A DNA stretch of 64,000 bases from Ctenosaura bakeri (Eukaryota; Chordata; Lepidosauria; Squamata; Iguanidae). Below, one piece after another: positions 21,253 through 31,316 of the stretch. The position numbers and the translations under genes were made by a program. The stretch lies in NCBI GenBank assembly GCA_948474755.1, contig CAOLHI010001301.1, forward strand, positions 62,001 through 126,000. The letters are read 5' to 3'. The notes under the pieces were generated by a model. It made no database searches. It saw only the letters and a program-made list of their open reading frames with translations, and was not told the origin of the DNA. Positions within the stretch are counted from its first letter, which is position 1. Every line of letters begins with the position of its first letter.

Positions 21253-21375
21253 TTTTTGTTCCTTGGCACAATATAAATTGTTCAGTTTTTGTTCCTTGGC
21301 ACAATATAAATTGTGCAGTGTTTTGTTTTTTTAAAACTGCACAGGAGTTTGAAAAACTGCACAGGAGTTTGAAGA
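21253..21375. repeat. short direct repeats (33 bp and 20 bp)
   Basis: GTTCCTTGGCACAATATAAA occurs at 21258 and 21291 (period 33). AAAACTGCACAGGAGTTTG occurs at about 21333 and 21353 (period 20). Each is a fresh-looking two-copy tandem duplication. Confidence 0.85.
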
Positions 21376-21529
21376 ACCATGCAGTTTTGCTGCAAAAATA
21401 TATACTTGCTGTGTTTTCATGCACTGCCTTTGCTGGTTTGAATACTGAGAAAACCAGATGTTAACACGGCAGGAAAAGAAACTCAGGCTGACTGAAGTTG
21501 CAGCCATTCCCTGATTGAATGTTGTACAA

Positions 21530-21740
21530 TTTCTTCTCTGTGAGGAAAGCCGTGGAGTTTTCAGTTCTCATGCCAAAATCTATACAGTTTCTGAAAAACT
21601 ATGCAATTTTCTGGGTAAGCTATGTAGCTTTCATACTAAAGCCATGCAGTTTCCTATCACTGTAGGGGGAAAAATCCCAAGTGTCCTAAAATTAGGGAGA
21701 CACAAAATAGAAATCAGAAAAATTAAGATTTACAATCATT
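21530..21740 (+). repeat. dispersed repeat R2, copy 1
   Basis: Repeated short words GAAAAACTATGCAATTTTC, AGCTATGTAGC, CATGCAGTTTCC and then ATCACTGTAGG, AAATCCCAA(G/T)TGTC and AATTAAGATTTA. The same order occurs at 25160-25380. The class is unknown. Confidence 0.55.
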
Positions 21741-23936
21741 AATGCATAAGAGCTCCACATGTGAAACTCTACTTCTCTAGCCTTGAACTGAATGGGAATG
21801 TTCCATCCAACGCTTTCTTGAAAGAAGATTATATACATGCAAAATGCCAACATGTTTCCAACCCTTGTCTTCAGAGAAATAAACAGACATTTTGACAAGT
21901 CAAAGAGGACTGCTCCAAAGCTGATCTCAAGAACTAAGTGGATCTGGCTTCACTATTCAGGCATCTTACTACTTCTTAACGGTCAGGGGATGAGGAAGAA
22001 GGCACAGGTGAGAAAGCATGGGGGGACTGTGAGGGTTTGTTAGCCATCTGCTCCATTTTCCACCACCACTTGAATACTAGCCGGACACCAACAGGGATGT
22101 AAAGAGTACTCACCAATTTTCTCCATCACAGCACATTGAGATACTCTGTCAAGAAAGTGATGAGTGCCGCAAGATTTTGCACAGAAAGCTGCAAAAATTT
22201 TATTTGTAACAGAATCCTTTGGCTTTGTCCAAACAACAAAGCCTTTTTTGCACAAATGATTTCATTTTGTGAAGCATCCAAAAATGTGAGAATTCATGAA
22301 TAAACCCACAATCTTTATGGCACAATTGAACCATGACTGGCTGTTCTTCTCTTCCCCAGAAGGCATAGCAGTGCAGTGGCACTTGAAATAGAGGGAGGAA
22401 TTCTCACTAGCCACTGGGGCCCAGGCACGATGTTACATCAAATGTTGATGTGGCAGAGAGGGAAGCACCTTGCATTTCCAGTTTTCATTTAAGAAAAAAA
22501 ATAAGAAACAAGATCTCTTTCAACATAATTAATATCAATGTCTTGGTCCCAATGTCCATGAAGGCAAGGAGTCAAAGTTCAGCTAAGAGTGTACAGCGCT
22601 AGTTCCAGACCTGAGCAATATCAGGCCTCTTTGGTTTCAGCTCCATTGCAAAGGCAACTGGAAGCAAAGGTTAGGACTGCATCATCCTGAGCGCTCTTTC
22701 TTGCTTTACCCTTTGTAACTTCACTAGTCTGACAAAACCCCACCGGGCATCCCAGGGTAGGAGCTTCTCGACAAAAACACGGTGTAACCTGAAGTGAGTG
22801 ACATCACCGAGTTAAATAAATTGGACAGTCCAGTGACTCAAGGCAACTTTCCTTCCCTTGCGACCACATGGGAGACCGACAACATCTTGCCGGAGTGACT
22901 GAGGATCTCCTGTTTTCCAGGTCAGTGGATGCCGGGAGCCTCACCAACATGACATGGTAGACCCACAGAGGAGGGAGCCAAATCAATAGGAGAGGCACTG
23001 AACAACACTTTGTGGTGGAGAGACAAAGGAAAGAGAGCACATCTTTCTGAAAAAAAAGGGAAACCAGGAGGCAGGAAAGTAGGGGAATAGCTGAATGGAG
23101 AGAAAATGGAGCAAGTGAAGAGAAGATTTAAACACGATTTGCCCAGTTTCTCCACAGCACACTACCTACCTTATAAACTCAGGTTACAGGGTAGCATTTC
23201 AGACATCCTTCTCTTTTGGATTTTTGCATGCCATTCCATTTGATGACTGACATGCAATGGGATTGGGTTTGACAGCTTTTGAATTCAGAAAGCCTCTGAG
23301 GGGACAGCTAGACGTGGCAAGGGGAGATCAGCAATCAGGCTCCTGCTGGTTTTTAAAAGTGTAATTACAGCCCGGGGAATGGGTTTGGTACAACTGAGAC
23401 CCCAGCATGGTAGCAGGAGAGGTTAACCCTTTCCCACAGTGCCATTTTCCCAATGAGAAATACAGCCTGCTCCATCTCTTCAGCTTCTGCTTTCCCCCAA
23501 AGGACCAGTATCCTTCTGCATTCTTTGTTAGGTGTGCAGGCCAGAGGACAACATGGCCCTGTATCCTAGATGTGATCAATATGGAAAGAAGATGAAGCAC
23601 ACTTCGTTTGGAGGGTAGTCAATTAAGGGGCAGCATCATAGCCATCTTCACAACTGAATGATGAACAGGCAGATGATGGAGCAAAGCTGATTTGTGTTTC
23701 TGGATTGCTTTGGACCTAAACCAAGAGGACTTTCAAATGTCAGGAAAAGGGATTCTCATTGCCCGTTAGGAAAGGATCCCTCATGGTTCAAAAATTGAAG
23801 AGATTGCCTTAGATGGGCATTCCTTTGTAGGAAGTTTTGAAGCAGGTTTCATGGCAGTCTCTCAGAGGTGATACAGCAGCAGATTTCTTATAGCAGCTGG
23901 AGCATAAGTTAGTTTGTACTCACTTAGATTTAGAGA
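21741..23936. other. repeat-poor stretch, no gene seen
   Basis: About 2.2 kb with no transposon that I recognise. 22800-22990 keeps several CpGs (ACACGGTG, TCACCGAG, GCGACCAC, GACCGAC, TGCCGG) and 23290-23440 has the texture of conserved non-coding DNA (TGTAATTACAGCCCGGGG). Frames up to 90 codons show no domain. The stretch may hold one or more regulatory elements or be single-copy intergenic DNA. Confidence 0.35.
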
Positions 23937-23941
23937 GATAA

Positions 23942-24505
23942 TGTCATGGGCTTCCAGGACCTAGACTCAGACTCAGAGTCTGAGGCAGCAGAACCTGCTC
24001 TGAGCCTTGACACAGAGACTGCTACAGCAGAACCTGCAGAGCAGACAGTACCACCAGGGACAGAAGTGTCAGCCCGAGAGAGCCCTGCTCACTCTGACAC
24101 AGAGAATGATCTAGCTGTACCTACCTTTGCCCAGCGTAGATGCCAAAAGGGTTTCCTGTGTTGCTCCCAGCGAATTTATGTCAAGCACCAATTAATCAGG
24201 CACCAGCTGCACTAACCCTGGAGCCTATAAGAACCAAGACTTTCCCCTCTAGTGTTTGTCAGTAATCAACTGACCATTTTTCCTGTGCATGTTTCTATTT
24301 GCTTCCTGTGCCTGTGTTTCTGCCTTTGACTTGTGCTTGTTTTTTCCTGCTTCTGATTTATGGACATTGTTGGGATCTTTATTGCTTTGTATTTGCAAAG
24401 CTGTTTCCTTTCTTCAGTAAACTGACCACTTAAGTTACTGCTGAGTTTCTGACCTGTGTTTGTTATCAGCTTCTCTTGGCTGCCAGCCCAGATCAAGCTC
24501 GGACA
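23942..24505 (+). mobile_element. solo LTR, family G copy 1 (564 bp)
   Basis: Starts TGTCATGGGC and ends CTCGGACA, with TG..CA termini and a perfect 5-bp target duplication GATAA (23937-23941, 24506-24510). CCTATAAGAACC at 24224-24235 is a plausible TATA box, placing U3 at about 23942-24220. U3 holds an open frame (23946-24215) also kept in the other copy at 6.4-7.1 kb. A 5-bp duplication fits Ty3/Gypsy or several ERV groups, so the class is left open. No internal coding region adjoins. Confidence 0.85.
23946..24215 (+). CDS. acidic open frame within the LTR-G U3 region
   Basis: An 89-codon frame rich in Glu, Ser, Thr and Pro (SESEAAEPALSLDTETATAE, then AEQTVPPGTEVSARESPAHS) with a basic, Cys-containing end (RRCQKGFLCCSQR). 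The same peptide runs through copy 2 after its MITE insertion (6893-7132), ending identically in HQLIRHQLH. The indels between the copies are 9 and 3 nt, so the frame is preserved. It may be a coding tail overlapping the LTR, a small accessory protein, or chance. No match to a known family is claimed. The first codon in this window is ATG inside TCATGGGC. Confidence 0.35.
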   Translation: MGFQDLDSDSESEAAEPALSLDTETATAEPAEQTVPPGTEVSARESPAHSDTENDLAVPTFAQRRCQKGFLCCSQRIYVKHQLIRHQLH

Positions 24506-24624
24506 GATAAGATGTACCAGCACTGAACAGTTTTATTAGCTTGATACCATATTAAATTATCTATCATAAGGAATCCAGGGATTAAGAATTTGGGACAGGG
24601 CTTAATGCTCTCTGCTATAGACTT

Positions 24625-24790
24625 CTAGTGCAGTGGTTCTGCTTTGGTCTTCCAGGTGTTTTGGATGTCACTTCCCAAGATCATCTAGCTTGATTATAGG
24701 TCAGGGATTCTGAGTGCTGAAATCCAAAACACTGTGAAGATCAAGGTTTGGCAAACCACTGGTCTAGCCTATTCTCCCAGACTATAGCTC
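24625..24790. mobile_element. foldback MITE-like repeat (E)
   Basis: The left arm GTGCAGTGGTTCTGCTTTGG and CAGGTGTTTTGGAT pair with the right arm ATCCAAAACACTG and TTTGGCAAACCACTGG. The centre has CACTTCCCAAGATC and GGGATTCTGAGTGC. This is the widespread sauropsid foldback whose arms read CCAGGTGTTTTGGA with CTCCCAGAATC in the middle. Confidence 0.7.
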
Positions 24791-25149
24791 CCAAAATGTC
24801 CTTAGGAGAGGGAGTGAGGATTAAATCGGTGATGAAATTTGCAGGAACGCATTAGAGTGCTATAGCAGAGATTTTAGTTGGATTGAATAGATAGATTAGA
24901 TTAGATAGATAAACTTTGTAGATTTCTTCATTTAAAAAAAAAAAGAGATAAAAAGACCTGGATTTTTTTAAAAAAAATCACCATGGAAGAAAACAAACTG
25001 GTCAAATTCATCCTTCCAACTAAATGTTTTATTTTTGTTGTGCAGTATCGTGGCTTTCTACATAATAAACAGCACTTTTGCACAAAATGAACATGTAACT
25101 GCTTGGATACAGTCTTTTTTTGCATAAACCCCACAATTTTAATGTTGTG

Positions 25150-25380
25150 CATTTCCCTTTCAATACAAAAAGCTGCATAGTTTTCAGGGAAGGCTGTGCA
25201 GTCCCCAGGAGAAGCTCTGTAGCTTCTGGAAAACTACACAGCTGTGCAGATTTTGTAGAAAAGCTGTTCAATTTCCCATCACTGTGGAGAAAAAAAAATC
25301 CCAATTGTCTTGAAAGGTCTGGGAAGAAAACTATGTCATTATTCTCAACATCCATCAGAACTTGAAAAAGTCAAGATTTA
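25150..25380 (+). repeat. dispersed repeat R2, copy 2
   Basis: GCTGCATAGTTTTCAGGG, GAAAACTACACAGC, CCCATCACTGTGG, AAATCCCAATTGTC and AGTCAAGATTTATC occur in the order seen at 21530-21740. Divergence is high. No coding capacity. Confidence 0.55.
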
Positions 25381-25625
25381 TCAACCCTACTCTGTACTGG
25401 TTCTCTCTGAGCAGTTGTAAATATAAAAATAGTATAAAAGTTGAAATATAAAGAAAGAGTGAACAATTAAAGTGCTAAATCTTCATAATTAGAATGCAAA
25501 TTAGCACATTTTTGCATAACTAGAATAATTTGTATGAAAGACAAATCGTATGCCTGGATTTGAAGAATTGGAATATGACAACCTTGATCTGAGTCCAAGG
25601 CAGAAGTGCTGCTCCTGATATCTTT

Positions 25626-25843
25626 GGCCATTTTTGCACTTAAACTGTTACAATGCTATTATTCCACTTTCAACATCCTGTGGAATTCCGGGATTTGCAG
25701 TTTAGGGAGCGGCATTTAGAATACTCAGCCAGAGAGCTCTTTGGCCTCAGTAAACTACAAACACCAGAATGCCAGTAAACTACAAACCCCAGAATGTTGA
25801 AAGTGGAATAACAGCAGTATAACAGTGTAGGGTGGAAATGACC
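25626..25843 (+). mobile_element. MITE-A copy 4
   Basis: GGCCATTTTTGCACTTAAAC...GGGTGGAAATGACC. A full-length family-A foldback slightly longer than usual because AGTAAACTACAAACACC(A)GAATG is locally duplicated (25757-25798). No clear target duplication. Confidence 0.8.
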
Positions 25844-25852
25844 ACTGTGTGT

Positions 25853-26068
25853 ATGTGAGTATGTAACTTCAGGTCACCCTTTGATTTATAGCAACCTCAT
25901 GAATTTCATAAAGTTTTCATAGACAAGGAATACTCAGGAGTGGTTTTGCCACTTCCTTCCTCTGAAATATAGCCTATAGCACCTGGTACTTGTTGGTGGC
26001 CTCCAGAGCTGGCCATGCTTAGCTTCCAAGATAAGATGGGATCTGGTGCCCTTAGAGACACACTGAGG
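25853..26068 (-). mobile_element. 5S-rRNA-headed SINE, copy 1
   Basis: On minus, the head (26060 to about 25985) resembles 5S rRNA: the plus strand shows GCTTAGCTTCCAAGATAAG and ATGGGATCTGGTGCCC, the complement of the 5S internal control region, plus TAGCACCTGGTACTTG for the 5S 3' end. The tail at 25870-25975 (TTTATAGCAACCTCATG, CTTCCTTCCTCTGA) is the BovB-type tail shared with the tRNA SINEs. The middle of the 5S part is altered compared with copy 2 (26000-26020). Similar chimaeras were reported from Anolis as 5S-Sauria SINEs. Confidence 0.75.
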
Positions 26069-26860
26069 TTACTTGTAAAACAGTGTGAGAATGTTTTCCT
26101 GGGTCAGACCAAATCCATCTTGTCCAGCATTCTGGCTGGCATCCTATTAGTCAGTTATAATGTCCTAACTTAGGCCTTTTTCTCACTTTACCTTCGTCGC
26201 TGCAGTGGGGAGCGGTGCTCGCACGAGCCGCTCACAACAGCCCTTCCTGGTAGCGCGACCATCGCACGAGCGTCGCACGTCCCTTCCTTCCGCAGCGCAG
26301 TCTGGGAGCTGTAGGCTGCGCTGGGGGAAGGAAGCGTGACCGCCCCGGCTCGCCAAAGCACTGCATGCAAGTAAATGTGTGAGGGCTCCGCGAGCATTGC
26401 ACAAGTGTGCAGTATTTTCGGCTTACAGCCGAAAATAAGAAAATGCATGCTCGCCCTGCTTTAGCCTTGCGAGCGTCGCGTGAGTGGAAGTGCGTTGTAC
26501 AGAATAATGCTCCCATTCACGTGATGCTCAAGGGGCGCTCGCGCAAAAAAAATGCATGTGAAAAGGGCCTTAGCATTGTAACTGCTTTGTATTTCCATTT
26601 GTGATCCTAAGACTATTGCCATGCCCACTGATACCCACTTTAATGATACCCACCTTAGAAGCCAGTCAGCCATCTGAAGCAACAGAGATCTGTGACATTG
26701 CCTAGCACGGTGCCGCAGGATCCCATGACCAGCCCTCTCCTGCCAAAAAGTCCCTGCTTCTGCTCCCCACCTGCTGACAAGAGGGCTGGTCATGTGAGGA
26801 AGATGGACATCCAGAAGTGGGCTCCAGAGGCTCTTCAATAAATTGGGATGAAATACATCT
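26069..26860. repeat. repeat block shared with 53 kb (copy 1)
   Basis: 26069-26172 and 26570-26860 match 53041-53445 nearly base for base over long words (GTCAGACCAAATCCATCT, CCAGCATTCTGGCTGGCATC, CATTTGTGATCCTAAGACTA, GATGGACATCCAGAAGTGGG). Together with the SINEs on either side this is a duplicated composite of about 0.75-0.85 kb. In this copy MITE-B and MITE-D have been inserted. Confidence 0.85.
26173..26569 (-). mobile_element. GGCC-ended MITE, family B, copy 7
   Basis: 397 bp, ends GGCCTTTTTCTCAC and GTGAAAAGGGCC, target duplication TTA (26170-26172, 26570-26572). The 53-kb paralogue reads CTAACTTAGACTTAGGCCATTGTAAC (given here as landmarks at 53127-53160) and has no insertion. It is very CpG-rich (CGTCGC, GCGCGACC, GCGTCGCGTG), which suggests recent arrival or protection from methylation decay. 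Confidence 0.9.
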
Positions 26861-26862
26861 TA

Positions 26863-27275
26863 GGCCCTTTTCACACGTGAAGGGAAAAACGTCCTGAGAC
26901 ATCCTGAAACAGAGCTTACCTGAAACCAGGTAAGTCCGTCGCCACGCTTACAACTGGTGGAGGCTCTGCACCAACCAGAGAAGCTCGCCAGCTGGAAATC
27001 CCATCCCCAGCAGATCTGCAGGCATGCCCTTGCACGTGCCTGCATCCACACCGGGCGCTGTGACGGTGCTGCACGCGGCTGCACAATCATACTTTTTAAA
27101 GACCACATGAAAAGTGGTTTTCAAAAAGCACGTGGTGCTGCCACTTCTGGGCGCCCTAGCATGGATCAGGGTGTGGAACTACGCAAAAGTAGTCCACCCC
27201 AATCCACTTTACGGTGTAGACGACCTCCGACGGAGGTCATGCTACAACGTTTTATTTCCCTGTGTGGAAATGGCC
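26863..27275. mobile_element. GGCC-ended MITE, family D, copy 1
   Basis: 413 bp, ends GGCCCTTTTCACACGTGAAG and CCCTGTGTGGAAATGGCC, target duplication TTA (26860-26862, 27276-27278). The interior differs from family B: AGGGAAAAACG/CGTTTTATTTCCCT pair near the ends, and ACTTTTTAAAGACC, ACCACATGAAAAGTGGT form inner hairpins. The empty site is the junction CATCTCAGAGAGCC at 53440-53453. Confidence 0.9.
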
Positions 27276-27278
27276 TTA

Positions 27279-27417
27279 GAGAGCCAGCATAGTGAAGTGG
27301 TTTAGACTACGGCCCTAGAGACCAGAGTTCAGTTCCTCACTTGGCCATGGAAACTCCTTGGGTATCTCACACACTCTTAGCCCCAGAAAACCCCATGAGA
27401 TGTTCATGACATGTGCA
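27279..27417 (+). mobile_element. tRNA-headed SINE, 3' truncated
   Basis: GAGAGCCAGCATAGTGAAGT begins the tRNA head; GAGACCAGAGTTCAGTTCC is the B-box region. It stops near CCCCATGAGATG and runs into half of a MITE-A. The complete version is at 53447-53627. Confidence 0.8.
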
Positions 27418-27419
27418 CT

Positions 27420-27507
27420 TTGGCCTCAGTAAACTACAAACCTCAGAATGCCACAGGATGTTGAGAGTGGAATAATGGCATTATAACAGTGTAGTGTGGA
27501 AATGGCC
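27420..27507 (+). mobile_element. MITE-A, right half only
   Basis: TTTGGCCTCAGTAAACTAC...GTGTGGAAATGGCC, the inner centre and right arm of family A. The left arm is absent and its place is taken by the truncated SINE. Confidence 0.8.
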
Positions 27508-27639
27508 TTTAAGTGATCAACCAATACACACACACCAAAGGCCTAGCATGTTGCATCTTTCAGACATGTAAATAGCAAAGCTCAATAAAGGCCAATGGAA
27601 GGACGAAACAGGGATATGTGAGATGTCAGAAATAAAGGC

Positions 27640-28080
27640 ATCCTCACACCTTTGAAGACGGAAAGAGACAATCTGATGAAATCAGACTTGTCAGGTGAAG
27701 TTTGTTTTCTTCATTGCGGTCTCTTCTTTTAAAGTTAATTATATCCCAAAGCAGCAAGCATATCTTGGTAACACTTAGAACGGCACCTTTTCTGTGCTCT
27801 AAAGGGCCTTGCATAAAGTGAGATTTAAATTCTGGTAATGCAGAAATAGCCGCGTCGTATTTATCCATGTCACTGGAATAAATACACCCTCTTCCTTCTC
27901 CACTCCTCACAATAAAAATAAATTCCTCATCTTCATGGATGAAATCCTTAATGGTATGTTTTAGGAGCCCCAGCAAAGCATCTTCAATCAGAAAAGCTAC
28001 TCTGACAGAAGCGTAAGCAGCAAAAATGTATCCAGATTAATATAAATGTCATGTGCATGATTCTATATGTTTTAGGATTA
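27640..28080. promoter_or_regulatory. candidate conserved non-coding element
   Basis: A repeat-free tract with motif-dense AT-rich sequence and retained CpG: CATTGCGGTC, TAGAACGGCACC, TAGCCGCGTCGTATTTATCC, AGAAGCGTAAGC. It includes AAAGTTAATTATATCCC (27733) and CAGATTAATATAAATGTC (28032). The 110-codon minus frame at 27644-27976 (IIKDFIHEDEEFIFIVRSGE and so on) is tidy, but ATG-to-stop length is modest and no domain is recognised. An exon cannot be fully excluded. Confidence 0.4.
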
Positions 28081-28620
28081 TGAAGGGAGAAAATTTACTT
28101 CAGAATTGATCTTGGCAGGGATCAAAAAGGCAGCATATACTAGTTAAATATTCACTGTTGATTAGACAGATAGAAACAGATAAAGTGTTAGATCCAACCC
28201 TATATCCATGTGTATCTATAATCCGCAAATATAGGCAGACTTTCCATTCATGGAACATAGATGGATCTGATAGAAGTTTCCAAATGTATAAATGGTAGAG
28301 GAAGTAATTTTCATAAGTTCCCCTTTTCTTGTGCAACCTTTATGCCACGTCCTGTGGCAGATTTATGAGGAACACAGGAATCTGCAAGCAGTCAAGGGAA
28401 TAATCGCTAAGATTTCTCTGTTCAACACAGGACTCCCCTTAATTCTCTCTAGATCCAACACACAGATAATATTCTGGCCAGCCAGTTCTCTAAATAATAT
28501 CTCACATCCCATATTGTTTCATAAGATCATGGTCCATTTCAGCATCTCAGCCACCTAGTGAACAAAAACATATCTTCCAACAAGATATATGGGATGCAAC
28601 AGAACCAAACTCATTTGACT
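28081..28620. other. unassigned stretch, no gene seen
   Basis: AT-rich DNA without recognised repeat or coding signal. Confidence 0.35.
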
Positions 28621-28623
28621 TTT

Positions 28624-28826
28624 GGGCCTTTCCACACTACACTGTTACAGTGCTATTATTTTACTTTCAACAACCTATGGAATACTGGGGTTTGCAGTTT
28701 AGGGAGGGGGCATTTAGAATTCTCAGTCAGAGAGCTCTGTCCCCTCAGTAAACTACAAACCCCAGGATTCCACAGGATGTTGAAAGTGGAACAATAATAC
28801 TATAACAGTGTAGTGCAGAAAGGTCC
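28624..28826 (+). mobile_element. MITE-A copy 6
   Basis: A full-length 203-bp foldback (GGGCCTTTCCACACTACAC ... GTAGTGCAGAAAGGTCC). The centre is in the plus orientation. The flanking bases do not give a clear 3-bp duplication. Confidence 0.85.
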
Positions 28827-28829
28827 TTT

Positions 28830-29940
28830 GTTATGGGCTTCTATAGCTGGATGCACAGCAATGATATCCTCCTCTGGAACCTCCAGAGAACCCACAGCAG
28901 GTATTGAAGGATATCTGTCACTGTTGTCCAGCTATAGGATCATAGCTGGACACTTCTGTGCCACTTTTGAGTGGCTGCAACAGCTTAAAAGTTGGAATTG
29001 GTTGAGAATTCTGATCAGCTGAAAATTCTGACCACTGCAACAACCAGAAAAGTGAGTGAGGCATGGATAAGTTGGACTGTCAGGATACCACTAATTCCCT
29101 TTTCCCAAGGATTGTATTTTGTCCATAAAGGCAAACAATATATGAGGCCCCGTTTGAGGAAGCAATTCATGACACAACCAAAAGCATTGCATGTCTGCTG
29201 CATTCCATTGACCTTATTGGAGAATACAGCTTCCCTCTCAAGGAAGATCTGTCTGACAATGCTTCCAATGGGGAATGTTGGGGAATTGAGAGATTTTTAG
29301 TAATAAGTCTTCCAATCAGCAGAGTATTTTATAATGCACAGGCAGAAGTTGAACAAATTACCAGTCTCACTTTATCATTTCCACCCCAGACACACTTAAT
29401 AAATACTCACACTCACACTCAAAATAAACACAAATAGTTTGGTTAAAAATTAGGAAAAGTTTACTCACAAAATCTTCTGCATAGCCTACACAGGTTCAAA
29501 TTCTTCAAGAAAGGTAAGATGAAAATAAGAACTCACATGCTTATCGGAGAGCATGCTTGCCAGAGAATTGGAGAGCACATGCTTACAGGGAAGCCGAAGA
29601 ACAAAAAAGAGGAGAGAAAGAGAACGTGCAAGGGGAAGTGGGTGTTGACCAAACAATAGGAAGTTTACTCTAGGCAGTCCCCTCTGTGCCTACAATAAAC
29701 ATGCAAACTAACTAGGCAGTTAATTAAGCTCGTAAAGGTTACCACTCCCAACTGGGACTTGCCTTAGTTCTGAAAGCATCAAACTTTGCAATACTTTATG
29801 ATACCTTTATGATGCTTTATCACTTGATGATATCTATCCTGATCTCAGTCAGTATTTCAATAGAGCAGAACTTTCCAAACTTTTCATAGTGGTGATACAC
29901 TTTTTAGACATGCATCATTTCATAACACAGTAATTCAGTA
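28830..29940 (-). other. possible decayed LTR fragment, otherwise unassigned
   Basis: 29395-29500 has AATAAATACTCACACTC, AAAATAAACAC and AAAAGTTTACTCACAAAATC, which resembles the reversed R/U5 region of the solo LTRs here (TTTTATTGAAAG at 9476). No bounding TG..CA ends or target duplication could be found, so this stays tentative. The rest shows nothing recognisable. Confidence 0.3.
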
Positions 29941-29959
29941 ACTAATTCAGTAAGCCCTT

Positions 29960-30240
29960 TCACCCAAGCCTGGCCGGCCTTTGCCCTCTCTGGGGACTCC
30001 CTTGGCCCACGGTGGCAGTGGTGGCAGCAGGAGAGGCAGCCCCTCCACCCGGATCTGGCCCACCACCACTCTCACCAGGGTCTTCGTTTGCCCAGGGCAG
30101 CAGCGGTGGCAGCAGAAGAGGCAGCTCCCCCACTTGGACCTGGCCCCCAGCTGCTGCCCTCCTTGGTCTGAGATGGTGGCAGTGGCAACTCCTTCACCTG
30201 GGCCTGCCCCAGTGTTGTGGCAGGGGAGGTAGCCCTCCAC
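29960..30240. repeat. GC-rich degenerate minisatellite
   Basis: About three units of 80-90 bp, each with GGTGGCAG(T/C), AG(G/A)AGAGGCAGC, CCACCCGGATCTGGCCC or its variants CCACTTGGACCTGGCCC, CACCTGGGCCTGCCCC. GC is far above the neighbourhood, but CpG is scarce, so this does not look like an unmethylated promoter island. Gly/Ser/Pro-rich frames on both strands are consequences of the repeat. Confidence 0.65.
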
Positions 30241-30297
30241 CCATTATATCCGCAGGTCACACCTACACACTGCAGCCAACATACATGTCATAATTGT

Positions 30298-30717
30298 GGC
30301 CCTTTTCGCATGGCACTTCCAATGCAAAAGGGCCCCTTGAGCATTGCACACATGTGAGGAGCAGTCCACGTGACGCACTCACATTTGCGTGACGCTCAAG
30401 GACCTGATGCGGACCACGCACACATTTTTTCATTTTCGGCTTGAAGCCGAAAATGCTGCACGGTCACGCATTGCTCCGGGGCCCCGCCCACACTTATCTT
30501 GTGTGCAGAGCCTCGGAAGCCAGGCCGGTCACACTTCCTCTCCAGTGCAGCCTGGAAAGGTCCCAGGCTGCACTGCAAAAGGAAGAGGCAGGGTTCTTGC
30601 TCAAGCAGGAAGCTCGTGCAGAGCCGAACAACCCTGGATGCAAGAGCCTTCCTCCAGAGGCTGCTCGCACGAGCCCCACACACCAGCACCACAAAAGGGT
30701 AAGGTGCGAAAAGGGTA
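30298..30717 (+). mobile_element. GGCC-ended MITE, family B, copy 8
   Basis: GGCCCTTTTCGCATGG at the left and AAGGTGCGAAAAGGGTA at the right. The interior has the palindrome TTCGGCTTGAAGCCGAA at about 30434 with perfect stems, the clearest example of this inner hairpin. No clean 3-bp duplication (TGT/ACA). Confidence 0.85.
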
Positions 30718-30719
30718 AC

Positions 30720-31316
30720 ACAGTTTGGAAACTCTGCATTAGAGTGAACTACATATCCAGGAAGAAAGGTGGGGCAGTTACCACTGTTTCAAAACTAAAA
30801 CAAGGGGGAAGGGTGTTTGGGAAGAAGTGAAGTCAAACCTTGGTGTATATCAGGGGTGCAGTGCAACCAGGATGTGCAGGATGAAATACACAGGACTTTT
30901 AGATTAGCAGGGACCCCTTTTGGATGCTCCTGTGGCTTCTGAGCTGCAATACCATTGTAACTGGAGGGGGAAATGGATTTTCCAAGCAATGTTGTATTGT
31001 CTGGGCTTTCCTTGTTTGAATTGGAAGAATTGTGAGCTTGGTGCTCTGCAAAAGACCTCTTCCTAATTGAAGATGAAAGTTGCTAGAAATGATTTTAAAT
31101 CGACAGTCACCTGCATTTTCGGATGCTCTGCGGTGATGTTGCTACAGACAAGGGATGGGGAACATGCCACCCTTAGGCAACATGTGGTCTTTTTTGTAGC
31201 CTCTTGGGACCCAATTTGTACTGAGAAAAAAATAGCCCCCAAATGCTCTACTATCAATGGTGTAGGGGACAACTTTGCCAGATTTTTCACTCTTTTGGAC
31301 CATTTTAGGTCCATAT
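30720..31316. other. unassigned stretch, no gene seen
   Basis: No recognised repeat or coding domain. The paired 83-codon frames on opposite strands at 31063-31318 mirror each other and have no domain. Confidence 0.35.

Noticed and set aside
21253..21375. CRISPR-like array
   Set aside because: Two-copy direct duplications without spacers, in a vertebrate genome.
29960..30240. CpG-island promoter
   Set aside because: GC is high but CpG is scarce and the GC comes from a degenerate tandem repeat.
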